From contig NZ_FQVG01000030.1 in the NCBI RefSeq assembly GCF_900129265.1, forward strand, positions 1 through 34,208: a stretch of DNA of 34,208 bases, written 5' to 3'. Below the pieces are notes generated by a model. That model was given only the letters and a program-made list of their open reading frames with translations, ran no database searches and had not been told where the DNA came from. Below are positions 1-8,278 of this stretch, one piece after another (the first letter of the stretch is position 1; the number at the start of each line of letters is the position of its first letter). This DNA is from Caloramator proteoclasticus DSM 10124. GTDB lineage: Bacteria; Bacillota; Clostridia; Clostridiales; Caloramatoraceae. Both the position numbers and the translations under genes were made by a program.

Positions 1-211
1 AGATGTATTCAAGTAAACATAATTTAAAAAGAATAACTGCATCATAGGCTTTTCTTCCTCTGTTTTCACTATATTTTTCTTTTACGATATCATATACAAA
101 AGAAAAATCAATAATTGAATCTATTTTAACAAGAAGATGATCTTTAGGTACTAATTTTTCATATATCATATTTGTCATAATATCAATTTGTTGATTGTTC
201 TTATTAAACAT
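1..211 (-). CDS. IS1182-type transposase, N-terminal part (runs off left edge)
   Basis: The first 70 codons of a minus-strand gene remain open to the window edge. The ATG at 211-209 follows GGAGG with about 7 nt spacing. The protein starts MFNKNNQQIDIMTNMIYEKL and continues with VPKDHLLVKID and GRKAYDAVILFKLCLLEY. This is the usual N-terminal layout of IS1182/IS5-type DDE transposases (the domain of about 70 residues before the catalytic core): a PKDHLLRKID-like stretch, then GRPxYDPxxLFKxxLL. The catalytic residues lie outside the window. The promoter and ribosome binding site sit inside an inverted repeat, listed separately. The family call rests on motif recognition only; another IS5-group transposase is the main alternative. 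Confidence 0.8.
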   Translation of the reverse strand, partial: MFNKNNQQIDIMTNMIYEKLVPKDHLLVKIDSIIDFSFVYDIVKEKYSENRGRKAYDAVILFKLCLLEYI

Positions 212-215
212 AAAA

Positions 216-272
216 GACCTCCGAAAAAATATTTATGCATATTTATTATACCATAATATTTTTTCGGAGGTC
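216..272 (-). promoter_or_regulatory. Transposase promoter within an 18-bp perfect inverted repeat that can hide the ribosome binding site
   Basis: Positions 216-233 and 255-272 are perfect 18-bp inverted copies (outer end GACCTCCG, inner AAAAAATATT). The arm nearer the gene carries the GGAGG of the transposase. The loop (234-254) contains an extended -10 element, TGG followed by TATAAT (minus strand, 250-245). The expected start of transcription, near 238, lies after the distal arm. A transcript from this promoter therefore lacks the pairing arm, while one reading in from outside would fold and bury the ribosome binding site. The repeat could also be or overlap the IS end. No convincing -35 box was seen. 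Confidence 0.7.
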
Positions 273-273
273 T

Positions 274-300
274 CCCACCCAGGTGAAATGTGACATTTTC
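274..300 (+). repeat. Dispersed double-dyad repeat, copy R1
   Basis: This plus-orientation copy has the core CACCCAGGTG followed directly by AAATGTGACATTTTC. Its outer end is altered (CTCCCACC instead of AGTGCCACC), as if the adjacent IS1182-type element had replaced the tip; the junction is near 273. The repeat holds two dyads: CACC-CA-GGTG and GAAATG-TGA-CATTTC. Confidence 0.9.
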
Positions 301-696
301 CATTGATTTATTAAAAAAATCGAAATCTCTTTTCTGTGAACTCCTCCCATTTATACAAGTAGTAGTTTCCTGGTTAATACTCCCAACGAAGAAAATCACC
401 CCAAACTCAAAGGGCTGTTTCTTCCCCAGAATACCAATTATATGGCCACTTTTAGCTTAGCTTTGGCTCTAATATTTATAACATCTTTTATGTATTTTAG
501 GCAACATTCAGCAGCCTCTTACAAACTTGAGCGACTTCTATAGCTGATTAGGTTATACTTGAAAATAATATGGCTTCTTTCTTAAGCTAAATTAGTACTT
601 ATTTTTCTCATAAAAATATGCTCCTCTCTATGATAAACAGCTTTTAAATTTTAATCTGTCTACCATAAAGGGAGCATATCATTTTACCAATTTATT
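301..696. other. Gene-poor stretch between repeats R1 and R2
   Basis: No intact gene is supported in these ~400 bp. Minus-strand fragments such as AECCLKYIKDVINIRAKAKL (around 430-510) look like decayed coding sequence but are broken by stops and were not assigned to a family. The right part (616-679) holds the hairpin that probably ends the hut transcript. A plus-strand ORF that begins in the IS leader and crosses R1 has no ribosome binding site or recognisable domain and is not called. Confidence 0.5.
614..679 (-). terminator. Probable terminator of the hut operon
   Basis: On the minus strand, ATATGCTCCCTTTATGG (start of the arm at 679-656) pairs imperfectly with the arm at 640-616, giving a stem of about 24 bp with a 15-nt loop. 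The stem is followed by TTTTTA. It lies about 45 nt after the fchA stop codon, with repeat R2 in between. It could instead be an old transposon end. Confidence 0.55.
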
Positions 697-726
697 GAAA
701 TGTCACATTTCACCTGGGTGTCACTT
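697..726 (-). repeat. Dispersed double-dyad repeat, copy R2
   Basis: This minus-orientation copy reads AAGTGACACCCAGGTG then AAATGTGACATTTC on the minus strand. One base differs from the common form (GTGAC for GTGCC). It overlaps the fchA stop codon: TAA supplies the AA of the repeat tip. Confidence 0.9.
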
Positions 727-1363
727 ATATCCTTTGATAAACCTTCTTTAGTATCTCCTCTTTTCTTTGTGCTGCTTCGATTAAAAACCTCTTACAGTTC
801 ATATCAACATCGCTTACTAAATCAATATCATCTATTGATGCTAAATTAATCCTTACATTTAAAACTGCCGCTTCTATTGCTGCAAATATTTGTATTGCTG
901 CAACACCTACATCTGTTATCGCATTCTTGTTGCCATATTCAGCAATAAAATCCACCATATCAAACATTGAAAAAGCTGTTTCTGCAACAGAATAAGGCAC
1001 ACCATAGGCTTCAATTAAAGCCCTCTGTATTGCCCTGTTTCTCTCTTTTATCTCCTCTTCTGTTTCCTTTGGCATCTTATATGCCTGCATTACCAAATTA
1101 AAGGCCTCAACATCCTTTTCAATATATTCCTTAAACTCTTTTCTCAACTCTTCGCACTTTATTAGATACTCATTAAACTTATTCTTCACATCATCGCTAT
1201 ATTCCATAAACTTCTTCTTATTCACTGTTAAGTTCATTACCATAGAAGATAAACTTGCAGCAAGCGCACCTGATAATGCTGCAACAGCCCCTCCTCCTGG
1301 TGCTGGAGAGCTTGAAGAAAGGTCCTCCAAAAATTTTTCTATTGAATTTTCATATATCTTCAT
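725..1363 (-). CDS. fchA: Formiminotetrahydrofolate cyclodeaminase
   Basis: The product (212 aa) converts 5-formimino-THF to 5,10-methenyl-THF and ammonia, using the formimino group released from histidine. It matches the cyclodeaminase family in length and in its N-terminal glycine-rich motif SSSPAPGGGAVAALSGALA (about residues 17-35). It also has the typical helical body with DVEAFNLVMQAYKMPKET. The ATG at 1363 is preferred over a GTG one codon upstream because AAGGAGG lies 6 nt before it. It is the last gene of the hut operon, 11 nt after hutI. In mammals this activity is fused to the formiminotransferase; here the two are separate genes. Its stop codon overlaps repeat R2. Confidence 0.93.
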   Translation of the reverse strand: MKIYENSIEKFLEDLSSSSPAPGGGAVAALSGALAASLSSMVMNLTVNKKKFMEYSDDVKNKFNEYLIKCEELRKEFKEYIEKDVEAFNLVMQAYKMPKETEEEIKERNRAIQRALIEAYGVPYSVAETAFSMFDMVDFIAEYGNKNAITDVGVAAIQIFAAIEAAVLNVRINLASIDDIDLVSDVDMNCKRFLIEAAQRKEEILKKVYQRI

Positions 1364-1374
1364 CACAATCCTCC

Positions 1375-2625
1375 TTAGTATACTAATTTTCCATCTCTAA
1401 CTACTATTTTACCATTTTTTATTACCATATCAATATGGTTTATTCCAAAATGGTAAATGATGTAATTTTCATTTAGGGCATTCATAACTACTATATCAGC
1501 TTTTTTACCCTTCTCTATACTTCCAACCTCACTTCCTCGTCCTATTGCATAGGCTGCATTTATTGTAACTGCCGATATTACCTCCTGAGGTGTAAGTCCC
1601 ATCCCTAATGAAGCAAACACCATTATGCTCTGCAAAGACTCAGTCGGGCAAGTACCTGGGTTATAATCTGACGCTACTGCCACCGCAAGACCTCTTCTTA
1701 TCATTTCCCTTGCTGGTGCATATTTTTTTAATCTTAAATAGAAGGAAGTTCCAGGAAGCAGGACTGGTATTACACCTGCCTCCTTCATAGCATCAATCCC
1801 CTCCTCAGATACTGCAACTAAATGCTCTGCCGAAACAGCCCCAAGCTCTGCTGCAAGCTTTGCGCCCCCCATAGGTTCTATCTCTTCTGCGTGAAGTTTA
1901 ACCTGAAATCCTAACTCCTTTGCTGCCCTTAAAACCCTTCTTGTCTGCTCTAAGTTAAAAAATCCCTCTTCACAAAAGGCATCCACATATTCCGCAAGCC
2001 TCTTTTTTTTAACATAGGGCATAACCTTTTCTATCATAAGGTCGATATATCCATCCACATTCTCCTTATACTCCTCAGGAACTGCGTGTGCACCAAGATA
2101 AGTGCTAACAATATCTATAGGATGCTCTATTTCCTTCGCAACCCTTAGACACTTTACTTCATCTTCAAAGTTCAATCCGTATCCTGACTTGGCCTCTACG
2201 GTTGTTGTTCCCCAAAGAAGCATCAAATCAAGACTCTTTAATGCCTTTTTATAAAGCTCATCATAGCTTGCCGACCTTGTAGCTCTAACCGTACTTAAAA
2301 TTCCCCCACCTTGTTTTAATATATCAAAATAGCTTGCCCCCTCAAGCTTTAACTTCAGCTCATTCTCCCTTGAGCCATAATGCACAAGATGCGTATGGCT
2401 GTCAACAAATCCAGGTAGAACAAGCCTTCCCTCTAAGTCAATAACCTCTGTTTTATCATCGACAAAATCCGCTCCGTCCCCGCTTCCAACATTTAAAATA
2501 ATACCGTTCTCTATAACTACATAACCTCTCTCAATAACCCCAAGGTCCGCCATCTCCCCCCCAAATTTTGGACCTTTAGATTTTACTGTTGCAATCCTCC
2601 CATTTTTTAATAATATCTTATCCAA
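1375..2625 (-). CDS. hutI: Imidazolonepropionase
   Basis: This amidohydrolase-superfamily enzyme (416 aa, normal family length) opens imidazolone propionate to N-formimino-L-glutamate, the third step of histidine breakdown. The metal-binding motif DSHTHLVHYGSRENE is visible (H77 and H79), as are the substrate-side LHAEEI, the AEHL histidine and ASDYNPGTCPTE, whose aspartate is the usual metal ligand of the C-terminal half. The start is TTG, preceded by GGGGTGG; no better-placed ATG exists. It lies 10 nt after ftcD and is co-transcribed with it. Confidence 0.95.
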   Translation of the reverse strand: MDKILLKNGRIATVKSKGPKFGGEMADLGVIERGYVVIENGIILNVGSGDGADFVDDKTEVIDLEGRLVLPGFVDSHTHLVHYGSRENELKLKLEGASYFDILKQGGGILSTVRATRSASYDELYKKALKSLDLMLLWGTTTVEAKSGYGLNFEDEVKCLRVAKEIEHPIDIVSTYLGAHAVPEEYKENVDGYIDLMIEKVMPYVKKKRLAEYVDAFCEEGFFNLEQTRRVLRAAKELGFQVKLHAEEIEPMGGAKLAAELGAVSAEHLVAVSEEGIDAMKEAGVIPVLLPGTSFYLRLKKYAPAREMIRRGLAVAVASDYNPGTCPTESLQSIMVFASLGMGLTPQEVISAVTINAAYAIGRGSEVGSIEKGKKADIVVMNALNENYIIYHFGINHIDMVIKNGKIVVRDGKLVY

Positions 2626-2635
2626 AGTACCACCC

Positions 2636-3532
2636 CTATTCAGCTATCCTGTGTTCTAAAACCTGTTCTATAGAAAAGTTTTCAAGCTGTAGGTAGTACT
2701 CTAAAGAATCCACAAGAGCCTTCATTGGAACAAGCCCAACTATCTCACTTCCAACAACCTCAACACCAAAACGCTTTGCCTCCATCTTAACCATCTCAAA
2801 GGCCCTATATATTGCTGTCTTTTCATAATTTACAAGATTCATTGAAACCTGAGTTATATTTCTATCCTCAAGCTTTACACCCATAGCCTTTACAAACCTC
2901 AATCCCCCACCAATAAACCTTACTGTCTTTGCTATTTTGTCTGCAATCTCTAAATTTGGCGTATTTAAATTCACATTAAAGGCAACAAGAGGAACCCTTG
3001 CACCAACTGCAGTACACCCACTTTTTTCGTTCATTTCACTTGGCCCAAAATCTGGTTTCCAATCAGGGTTTTTAATCTTTTCAAAAAATCCCTCATACTG
3101 CCCCTTTCTAACGTCTGCTAAGTTTTTTCTCTCTGGCCTTGTTGCCGCCTCTTCATACAAATAAACTGGAACACCAAGCTCCTCACCTATTCTTTTTCCT
3201 ACATCCCTTGCAATCTCAACACATTCCTCCATTGTAACTTCTCTAACTGGTATAAAAGGTATAACATCCATTGCCCCCATTCTTGGATGTCCACCTGTAT
3301 GAGTTCTCATATCAATAAGCTCAGTTGCCTTCTTTGTCATATTAAAGGCTGCCATAGACACTCCCTCAACATCCCCAACAAAGGTTACAACTGTTCTATT
3401 GTGGTCTGCATCTGATGAATAATCAAGCAGCTTAACACCCTTTACTTTTCTAACCTCGTCTACAATTCTTTCAATCTTTTCCTTATCTCTTCCTTCTGAA
3501 AAATTTGGAACACACTCAACTATTTTAGCCAT
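2636..3532 (-). CDS. ftcD: Glutamate formiminotransferase
   Basis: The product (298 aa) transfers the formimino group of N-formiminoglutamate to tetrahydrofolate, releasing glutamate. It has the FTCD formiminotransferase layout: the N-terminal start KIVECVPNFSEGRD, then DHNRTVVTFVG, then RTHTGGHPRMGAMDVIPF. The histidine of GHPRMG is residue 82, matching the catalytic His82 known for the mammalian formiminotransferase domain. The C-terminal cyclodeaminase domain is absent and is supplied by fchA. The ATG follows AGGAGG. It sits between hutU and hutI with about 10-nt gaps. Its presence shows that histidine is degraded by the THF-linked route rather than by formiminoglutamase (HutG). Confidence 0.95.
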   Translation of the reverse strand: MAKIVECVPNFSEGRDKEKIERIVDEVRKVKGVKLLDYSSDADHNRTVVTFVGDVEGVSMAAFNMTKKATELIDMRTHTGGHPRMGAMDVIPFIPVREVTMEECVEIARDVGKRIGEELGVPVYLYEEAATRPERKNLADVRKGQYEGFFEKIKNPDWKPDFGPSEMNEKSGCTAVGARVPLVAFNVNLNTPNLEIADKIAKTVRFIGGGLRFVKAMGVKLEDRNITQVSMNLVNYEKTAIYRAFEMVKMEAKRFGVEVVGSEIVGLVPMKALVDSLEYYLQLENFSIEQVLEHRIAE

Positions 3533-3543
3533 CCTACAACCTC

Positions 3544-5190
3544 CTATTTAAGCATTGGTATCTTAACGCCCTTTTGTTTTGCAAACTCAATTGCTTCATC
3601 ATATCCAGCATCAGCGTGTCTTAATATTCCCATACCTGGGTCACTTGTTAATACTCTTTGAAGCCTTACATTCATCTCTTGACTACCATCTGCACAAACA
3701 ACCATACCAGCGTGAATTGAATATCCTATTCCAACACCGCCACCGTGGTGAACTGATACCCAAGTTGCACCATTTACAGCATTTATTAGTGCATTTAATA
3801 TTGGCCAATCGGCAATAGCATCTGAACCATCCTTCATTGCTTCTGTTTCACGTCTTGGAGATGCAACTGAACCACAGTCTAAATGGTCGCGTCCTATAAC
3901 AATTGGTGCCTTAAGTTCACCCTTTCTTACAAGTTCATTCAGTGCAAGTCCAAATTTTGCTCTCTCTCCATATCCAAGCCAACAAATTCTTGAGGGCAAC
4001 CCTTGAAATTTAACTCTTTCTCTTGCCATCTTAATCCATCTTGATAAGTGTTTATTTTCTGGGAATAGCTCTAAAACAAGCTCATCTGTTCTGTAAATAT
4101 CCTCTGGATCTCCTGATAGTGCTGCCCATCTAAATGGTCCCTTGCCTTCACAAAATAGTGGTCTTATATATGCTGGAACAAATCCTGGGAAGTTGAAGGC
4201 ATCCTTTACACCTTCATCATATGCCATTTGTCTTATATTGTTACCATAATCAAAGGTTACAGCCCCACGCCTTTGCATCTCAAGCATAGCCTCAACGTGA
4301 CGAGCCATACTCTTCTTTGCAAGCCTTATATATTCCTTTGGATTCTTCCCTCTTAGCTCAAGTGCCTCTTCATACTTCATACCACCTGGAACATATCCAT
4401 TTAGTGGGTCGTGGGCTGATGTTTGATCCGTTAAAACATCAGGAACAAATCCCTTTTTCACAAGCTCTGGAAGAATGTCTGATGCATTTCCTAATACACC
4501 AATTGAAATAGCCTCTCCCTTTTCCTTTGCTTCGATTGCTCTATTTAAAGCTTCGTTTATATCCTCATAATATACATCAAGGTACTTTGTTTTTATCCTC
4601 TTTTCTATTCTGTCTCTATCTACTTCAATACAAAGTGCAACACCTTCATTCATTGTAACTGCAAGTGGCTGAGCTCCACCCATACCTCCAAGACCTGCAG
4701 TTAGCGTAATAGTTCCCTTTAAGCTTCCTCCAAAGTGCTTTTCTGCAACTGCAGCAAGTGTTTCATAGGTTCCCTGAAGAATTCCCTGTGTTCCTATGTA
4801 TATCCAAGAACCTGCTGTCATTTGCCCATACATAGTAAGCCCCTTTTGTTCAAGCTCCCAAAAATATTCCCAGTTTGCCCAATGTGGAACAAGCATTGAG
4901 TTTGAAATTAATACCCTTGGTGCCCACTTATGGGTTTTAAATATTCCAACAGGTTTTCCAGATTGAACAAGTAAAGTCTCATCATCCTCTAAATTCTTTA
5001 GTGAATTTACAATAGCATCAAAACACTCCCAATTTCTTGCTGCTTTACCTCTTCCGCCATATACTATTAAATCCTCTGGTTTTTCTGCCACCTCCACATC
5101 AAGGTTGTTCATAAGCATTCTTAAAACTGCCTCCTGCTGCCATCCCTTACAGTTTAGCTGATTTCCTCTTGGTGCCCTAATCTCTCTCAT
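3544..5190 (-). CDS. hutU: Urocanate hydratase
   Basis: Urocanase (548 aa, usual length ~550) converts urocanate to 4-imidazolone-5-propionate with NAD+ as an electrophilic cofactor. Family hallmarks are visible in order: [33 protein letters not shown] (the NAD-binding glycine cluster), [52 protein letters not shown] and, near the end, [11 protein letters not shown]. The ATG at 5190 follows a GGGGG-rich site; hutH ends 12 nt upstream. No frameshift or missing motif was seen. Confidence 0.97.
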   Translation of the reverse strand: MREIRAPRGNQLNCKGWQQEAVLRMLMNNLDVEVAEKPEDLIVYGGRGKAARNWECFDAIVNSLKNLEDDETLLVQSGKPVGIFKTHKWAPRVLISNSMLVPHWANWEYFWELEQKGLTMYGQMTAGSWIYIGTQGILQGTYETLAAVAEKHFGGSLKGTITLTAGLGGMGGAQPLAVTMNEGVALCIEVDRDRIEKRIKTKYLDVYYEDINEALNRAIEAKEKGEAISIGVLGNASDILPELVKKGFVPDVLTDQTSAHDPLNGYVPGGMKYEEALELRGKNPKEYIRLAKKSMARHVEAMLEMQRRGAVTFDYGNNIRQMAYDEGVKDAFNFPGFVPAYIRPLFCEGKGPFRWAALSGDPEDIYRTDELVLELFPENKHLSRWIKMARERVKFQGLPSRICWLGYGERAKFGLALNELVRKGELKAPIVIGRDHLDCGSVASPRRETEAMKDGSDAIADWPILNALINAVNGATWVSVHHGGGVGIGYSIHAGMVVCADGSQEMNVRLQRVLTSDPGMGILRHADAGYDEAIEFAKQKGVKIPMLK

Positions 5191-5202
5191 AGATTAACCC
5201 CC

Positions 5203-6729
5203 TTACATAAGTTCTCCTATTTTTTCTTCAACCTTTATAACAAGCTCCTCTAAAAGAGCTGTTGCTCTATTTATATCCTTATACATAATTCTATCCTCAT
5301 CTAATGTTGGTATATGCTGCCTTAAAAGTTCATAACCTGCTAAAGTTGCCTTTGCAAGTCCCTTCATTCCCCTCAAATCAATCGCCTGACAGGCTGAAAG
5401 ATATTCAATTCCTAATACCCTCATTGCATTGTATATTATACTTCTTGCCTTCCTTGCTGCTATTGTACCCATACTGACGTGGTCCTCTTGATTTGCAGAT
5501 GATGGTATAGAGTCAACTGATGCTGGATGTGCTAATACCTTATTTTCTGAAACAAGTGATGCCGCTGTATATTGTGCTATCATAAAACCTGAATTTAGTC
5601 CACCCTTTTTAGTTAAAAAGGCGGGTAAATCATTTAATTGATAGTTTACAAGTCTTTCTATTCTTCTCTCAGAAATATTTGCAAGCTCCGATACTGCAAT
5701 ACCTAAAAAATCCATTGCCAGTGCCATTGGCTGTCCGTGAAAGTTACCCCCTGAAATAACCCTATTCTCATCTGAGAATATAAGCGGGTTATCGGTTGCT
5801 GAGTTTATTTCAATTTCAACAACCCTCTTCACATATTCTATAGCATCCTTACTTGCACCGTGTACCTGCGGAATACATCTTAATGTGTAGGCATCCTGTA
5901 CCCTAAGTTCCCCCTGTTTTGTTGTAAGTGTACTTCCTTCAAGGATTCTATTTAAATTCTGTGCACATTTTTGCTGTCCAACCTGTGGACGAACATTGTG
6001 TACCTTATAATAATATGCATCCGTAATTCCCCTTAATGCTTCAACCGTTAAAGATGCAACAATATCTGCAGCTTTAGATAGCATAACCGCATCATATAAT
6101 GCAAGTGTTCCAACTGCTGTCATAACTTGTGTTCCATTTATAAGTGCAAGTCCCTCCTTTTCTACAAGTTCTTTTTCTTTTATTCCTGCCCTGTTTAGAG
6201 CTTCTTTGCCAGATAATCTTTCACCGTTATAGTAGGCCTCCCCCTCACCTATCATAACAAGAACCATATGTGAAAGAGGTGCTAAATCTCCACTTGCACC
6301 AAGAGAACCCTTTTCGTATATAACTGGATGTACACCTTTATTTAACATTTCTACAAGAGTTTCTAACGTCTCAAGCCTAACACCAGAATAACCCTTAGAC
6401 AGTGCATTTGCACGAAGAAGCATTATAGCCCTTACAACCTCCTGTGGTAGCTCCTCTCCAACTCCACAGGCGTGGGATACAATTAAGTTTCTTTGTAGCT
6501 TTTTTGCCTCCTCCTTTGAAATTACAACGTCTGAAAACTTGCCAAAACCAGTTGTAATACCATATACAACCTTTCCTTCATTAACAAACCTATCTACAAC
6601 CTCTCTTGCAGATTTAACTTTTCTTTTTGCCTCCTCTGCAATTTCAACCCTATACCCATATCTTGCAACCTTTACAACATCATCAATGGTTAAGTTCTCC
6701 CCGTCAATAATAATTTTATGCAACCCCAT
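5203..6729 (-). CDS. hutH: Histidine ammonia-lyase
   Basis: Histidase (508 aa) removes ammonia from L-histidine to give urocanate, the entry step of the pathway. The Ala-Ser-Gly triad that forms the MIO prosthetic group lies in GSLGASGDLAPLSHM (about residues 142-156). Other family motifs are YGITTGFGKF, QDAYTLRCIPQVHGA, NFHGQPMALAMDFL and SSANQEDHVSMG. Two GTG codons precede the ATG at 6729. The ATG gives the standard N-terminus and follows a GGTGG site at close spacing, but the exact start is uncertain. It is the first gene of the operon. No HutP-type or other hut regulator is in the window. Confidence 0.96.
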   Translation of the reverse strand: MGLHKIIIDGENLTIDDVVKVARYGYRVEIAEEAKRKVKSAREVVDRFVNEGKVVYGITTGFGKFSDVVISKEEAKKLQRNLIVSHACGVGEELPQEVVRAIMLLRANALSKGYSGVRLETLETLVEMLNKGVHPVIYEKGSLGASGDLAPLSHMVLVMIGEGEAYYNGERLSGKEALNRAGIKEKELVEKEGLALINGTQVMTAVGTLALYDAVMLSKAADIVASLTVEALRGITDAYYYKVHNVRPQVGQQKCAQNLNRILEGSTLTTKQGELRVQDAYTLRCIPQVHGASKDAIEYVKRVVEIEINSATDNPLIFSDENRVISGGNFHGQPMALAMDFLGIAVSELANISERRIERLVNYQLNDLPAFLTKKGGLNSGFMIAQYTAASLVSENKVLAHPASVDSIPSSANQEDHVSMGTIAARKARSIIYNAMRVLGIEYLSACQAIDLRGMKGLAKATLAGYELLRQHIPTLDEDRIMYKDINRATALLEELVIKVEEKIGELM

Positions 6730-6762
6730 CACCACCTGTAATATTCAAAATTTTCTAATAAT

Positions 6763-6768
6763 ATTATA
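6763..6768 (-). promoter_or_regulatory. Candidate -10 box of the hut operon
   Basis: The minus strand carries TATAAT 34 nt before the hutH ATG, between that start and repeat R3. No good -35 hexamer lies 16-18 bp upstream, so an activator or another promoter may be involved. No riboswitch or attenuator-like hairpin was seen in the short leader. Confidence 0.4.
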
Positions 6769-6813
6769 ACATTAAACCATTCTTTAAATTTTCTGAATAT
6801 TTTTATCACACTA

Positions 6814-6844
6814 AAGTGCCACCCAGGTGAAATGTGACATTTTC
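6814..6844 (+). repeat. Dispersed double-dyad repeat, copy R3
   Basis: Full-length plus-orientation copy: AAGTGCCACCCAGGTG then AAATGTGACATTTTC. It lies 84 nt upstream of the hutH start and closes the R2/R3 inverted pair around the hut operon. Flanking sequence shows no similarity to the flanks of the other copies, so the repeat ends sharply at about 30 nt. Confidence 0.92.
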
Positions 6845-6987
6845 AATATTTTTGTTATTTTGTTTTACCAAAGTTTATTTTTCATTAACTGTAAAAATAT
6901 TAAACCAAACTGTTTTTTATTTTTATCGTAAGTAAAAAAAATTTCATATTCAGTTTAAACAAAAGAATAAAACTAATTTTATTCTAA

Positions 6988-6993
6988 TATAAT
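6988..6993 (+). promoter_or_regulatory. Candidate -10 box of the small plus-strand gene pair
   Basis: TATAAT lies 32 nt before the ATG of the first small gene, in a very AT-rich stretch (6845-7010). No clear -35 box is present at the correct distance. Confidence 0.4.
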
Positions 6994-7024
6994 CTAATAG
7001 AAATAATTTTTTTCAGGAGGTATT

Positions 7025-7303
7025 ATGAAAAAGACAAACAAATTAAAAACTGAGAAAATAAACTCAATTACTAAAAAAATAAAAAGAAAGCATAAGAGTA
7101 TAATTAACATTACAAAAGATTATAGAAAAATGTACAGTATAATTTATAATACTTCTTGTACTGAAGGCTTAAACATAGAAGATATATATTCTAATGAAAA
7201 AATAGAAGAAACTATTTGGCGAAAAATTTTAATAAACAAATATGAAAAAGAAATTAGAAAATTAAAATATGAAATTGAGTTAATATGGGGGGATAGAAAA
7301 TGA
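7025..7303 (+). CDS. Small basic protein of unknown function
   Basis: A 92-residue protein follows a strong AGGAGG site 6 nt before its ATG, which supports it as a real gene. It is very lysine-rich (KKTNKLKTEKINSITKKIKR at residues 2-21) and predicted mostly helical. The C-terminal half is charged (YEKEIRKLKYEIELIWGD), possibly a short coiled coil. No cysteine motif, signal peptide or membrane segment is seen and no family was recognised. Its last codons overlap the next gene (ATGA), so the two are translationally coupled. With its partner it is the only plus-strand gene unit in the window, between repeats R3 and R4 and close to the RAYT gene. Confidence 0.7.
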   Translation: MKKTNKLKTEKINSITKKIKRKHKSIINITKDYRKMYSIIYNTSCTEGLNIEDIYSNEKIEETIWRKILINKYEKEIRKLKYEIELIWGDRK

Positions 7304-7683
7304 TAAATTCTACATCAATAAGAGAAAATAAAATTTCATTATTAAAAGCTTCAAAAATAATATCAGAACAGCTAAATACAGACGAAAAAAAAGTTTATAA
7401 AGCTTTGTTAGAGTTGGCTCATAAAGGTTCTTGTGAAATTGAAAATCTTAATAATAGATTCTATGTTGATAATGAACGACTTAGTGATATAAAACAAAAG
7501 ATAACTGAGTTATTAAACGATGAAAACAAAGATAAAAATAAACAACATAATAATAAAAATAATAATCAATTTGATAGGAGTTATATTGAAATGATTTTGC
7601 TATTAAATAAGAAAGGATTAGATTCTAAAGATATTGCAGAAATAATGAAAGAAGTAGACAAAGTCTATTCTGCAAAAAAATAA
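7300..7683 (+). CDS. Small protein with possible winged-helix N-terminus, unknown function
   Basis: This 127-residue protein starts at the ATG that overlaps the stop of the previous gene (ATGA), with GGGGGA just upstream. Residues about 14-70 (LLKASKIISEQLNTDEKKVY and following) have the helix spacing of a winged helix or similar small DNA-binding fold. A low-complexity Asn/Lys linker follows (DKNKQHNNKNNNQ). The C-terminal helix pair, MILLLNKKGLDSKDIAEIMK, resembles a helix-turn-helix. This is a shape-based reading, not a family match. A hairpin with a T-rich tail follows 25 nt after the stop. A regulatory or accessory role for nearby mobile DNA is conceivable but unproven. Confidence 0.68.
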   Translation: MINSTSIRENKISLLKASKIISEQLNTDEKKVYKALLELAHKGSCEIENLNNRFYVDNERLSDIKQKITELLNDENKDKNKQHNNKNNNQFDRSYIEMILLLNKKGLDSKDIAEIMKEVDKVYSAKK

Positions 7684-7707
7684 TATTAAAATTTATTATG
7701 CAAAAAT

Positions 7708-7735
7708 GCCACTCGTTTTATGAGTGGCTATCATT
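7708..7735 (+). terminator. Terminator-like hairpin after the small gene pair
   Basis: GCCACTC and GAGTGGC form a 7-bp stem with a 7-nt loop (7708-7728), followed by TATCATTTT. Its position 25 nt after the stop fits a modest Rho-independent terminator. Confidence 0.55.
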
Positions 7736-8278
7736 TTAGGTAAAATACTTGTTTTTTAAAACTACAGAAATTATTTATGCAGTATCATAAAAATTTTATG
7801 TTCTTTATTAAAAAGCCACCTTAAGCTTCGAAAAATAATACCTAAAAATTATCTATAATACAAACAGTAGCCTAAATATATATTTAAACACTATATTATT
7901 ATATATTATTGAATACAAGTTTGTTTTTTATAATATATGCCATCAAAATAAAATGCATTATTCACCACATGTCATCACTTAAATCGAATATATAGCACAC
8001 TTTTCATACAATAAGTAAAAATCTCCTAAATTTATTTTTTAGGAGATTTTTACTTTAATTACAACTTCTGAAGTTTGGTTTTTAGGTGTTTGTTATGAAT
8101 ATTATGCATTTTTTATTAAATGTACATCAAGAGGTGTTGACAAATTAAGTCTTTTCATTAACCTCCTGTTTTCAAGTTGAGCATCTTTGCTACATTTTAA
8201 TTATTAACCTGTTATCAATAGTTTATACATACATCTAAAAAAATTTTTATAAATTTTCCAAAATTGCCTATGTTATTA
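7736..8278. other. Gene-poor AT-rich stretch
   Basis: About 540 bp without a supported gene. The only strong structure is the hairpin at 8013-8055, listed separately. A minus-strand open stretch of about 33 codons (8102-8203, ending KRLNLSTPLDVHLIKNA) reads like a gene remnant but has no start signal and no recognised family. Confidence 0.5.
8013..8055. terminator. Strong symmetrical hairpin, possible two-way terminator
   Basis: An 18-bp perfect stem (8013-8030 with 8038-8055; arm AAGTAAAAATCTCCTAAA) encloses the 7-nt loop TTTATTT. Because the arms are A- and T-rich at their outer ends, it could terminate in both directions. It lies between the plus-strand gene pair and the minus-strand RAYT gene, where convergent transcripts meet. 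Confidence 0.6.

Noticed and set aside
175-399. Plus-strand ORF of 74 codons
   Set aside because: It overlaps the IS leader and crosses repeat R1 (encoding NVTFHLGG), with no ribosome site or domain.
6736-6813. Riboswitch or HutP-type attenuator before hutH
   Set aside because: The leader is too short and shows no stable hairpin or repeated NAG-type sites that I could support.
697-6844. hut operon as the cargo of a composite transposon
   Set aside because: The flanking copies are only 30 nt, no target duplication is visible and the hut hairpin terminator lies outside the pair; kept only as one possibility in the findings.
8102-8203. Short minus-strand gene ending KRLNLSTPLDVHLIKNA
   Set aside because: About 33 codons, no start signal and no recognised family; noted only as a possible remnant.
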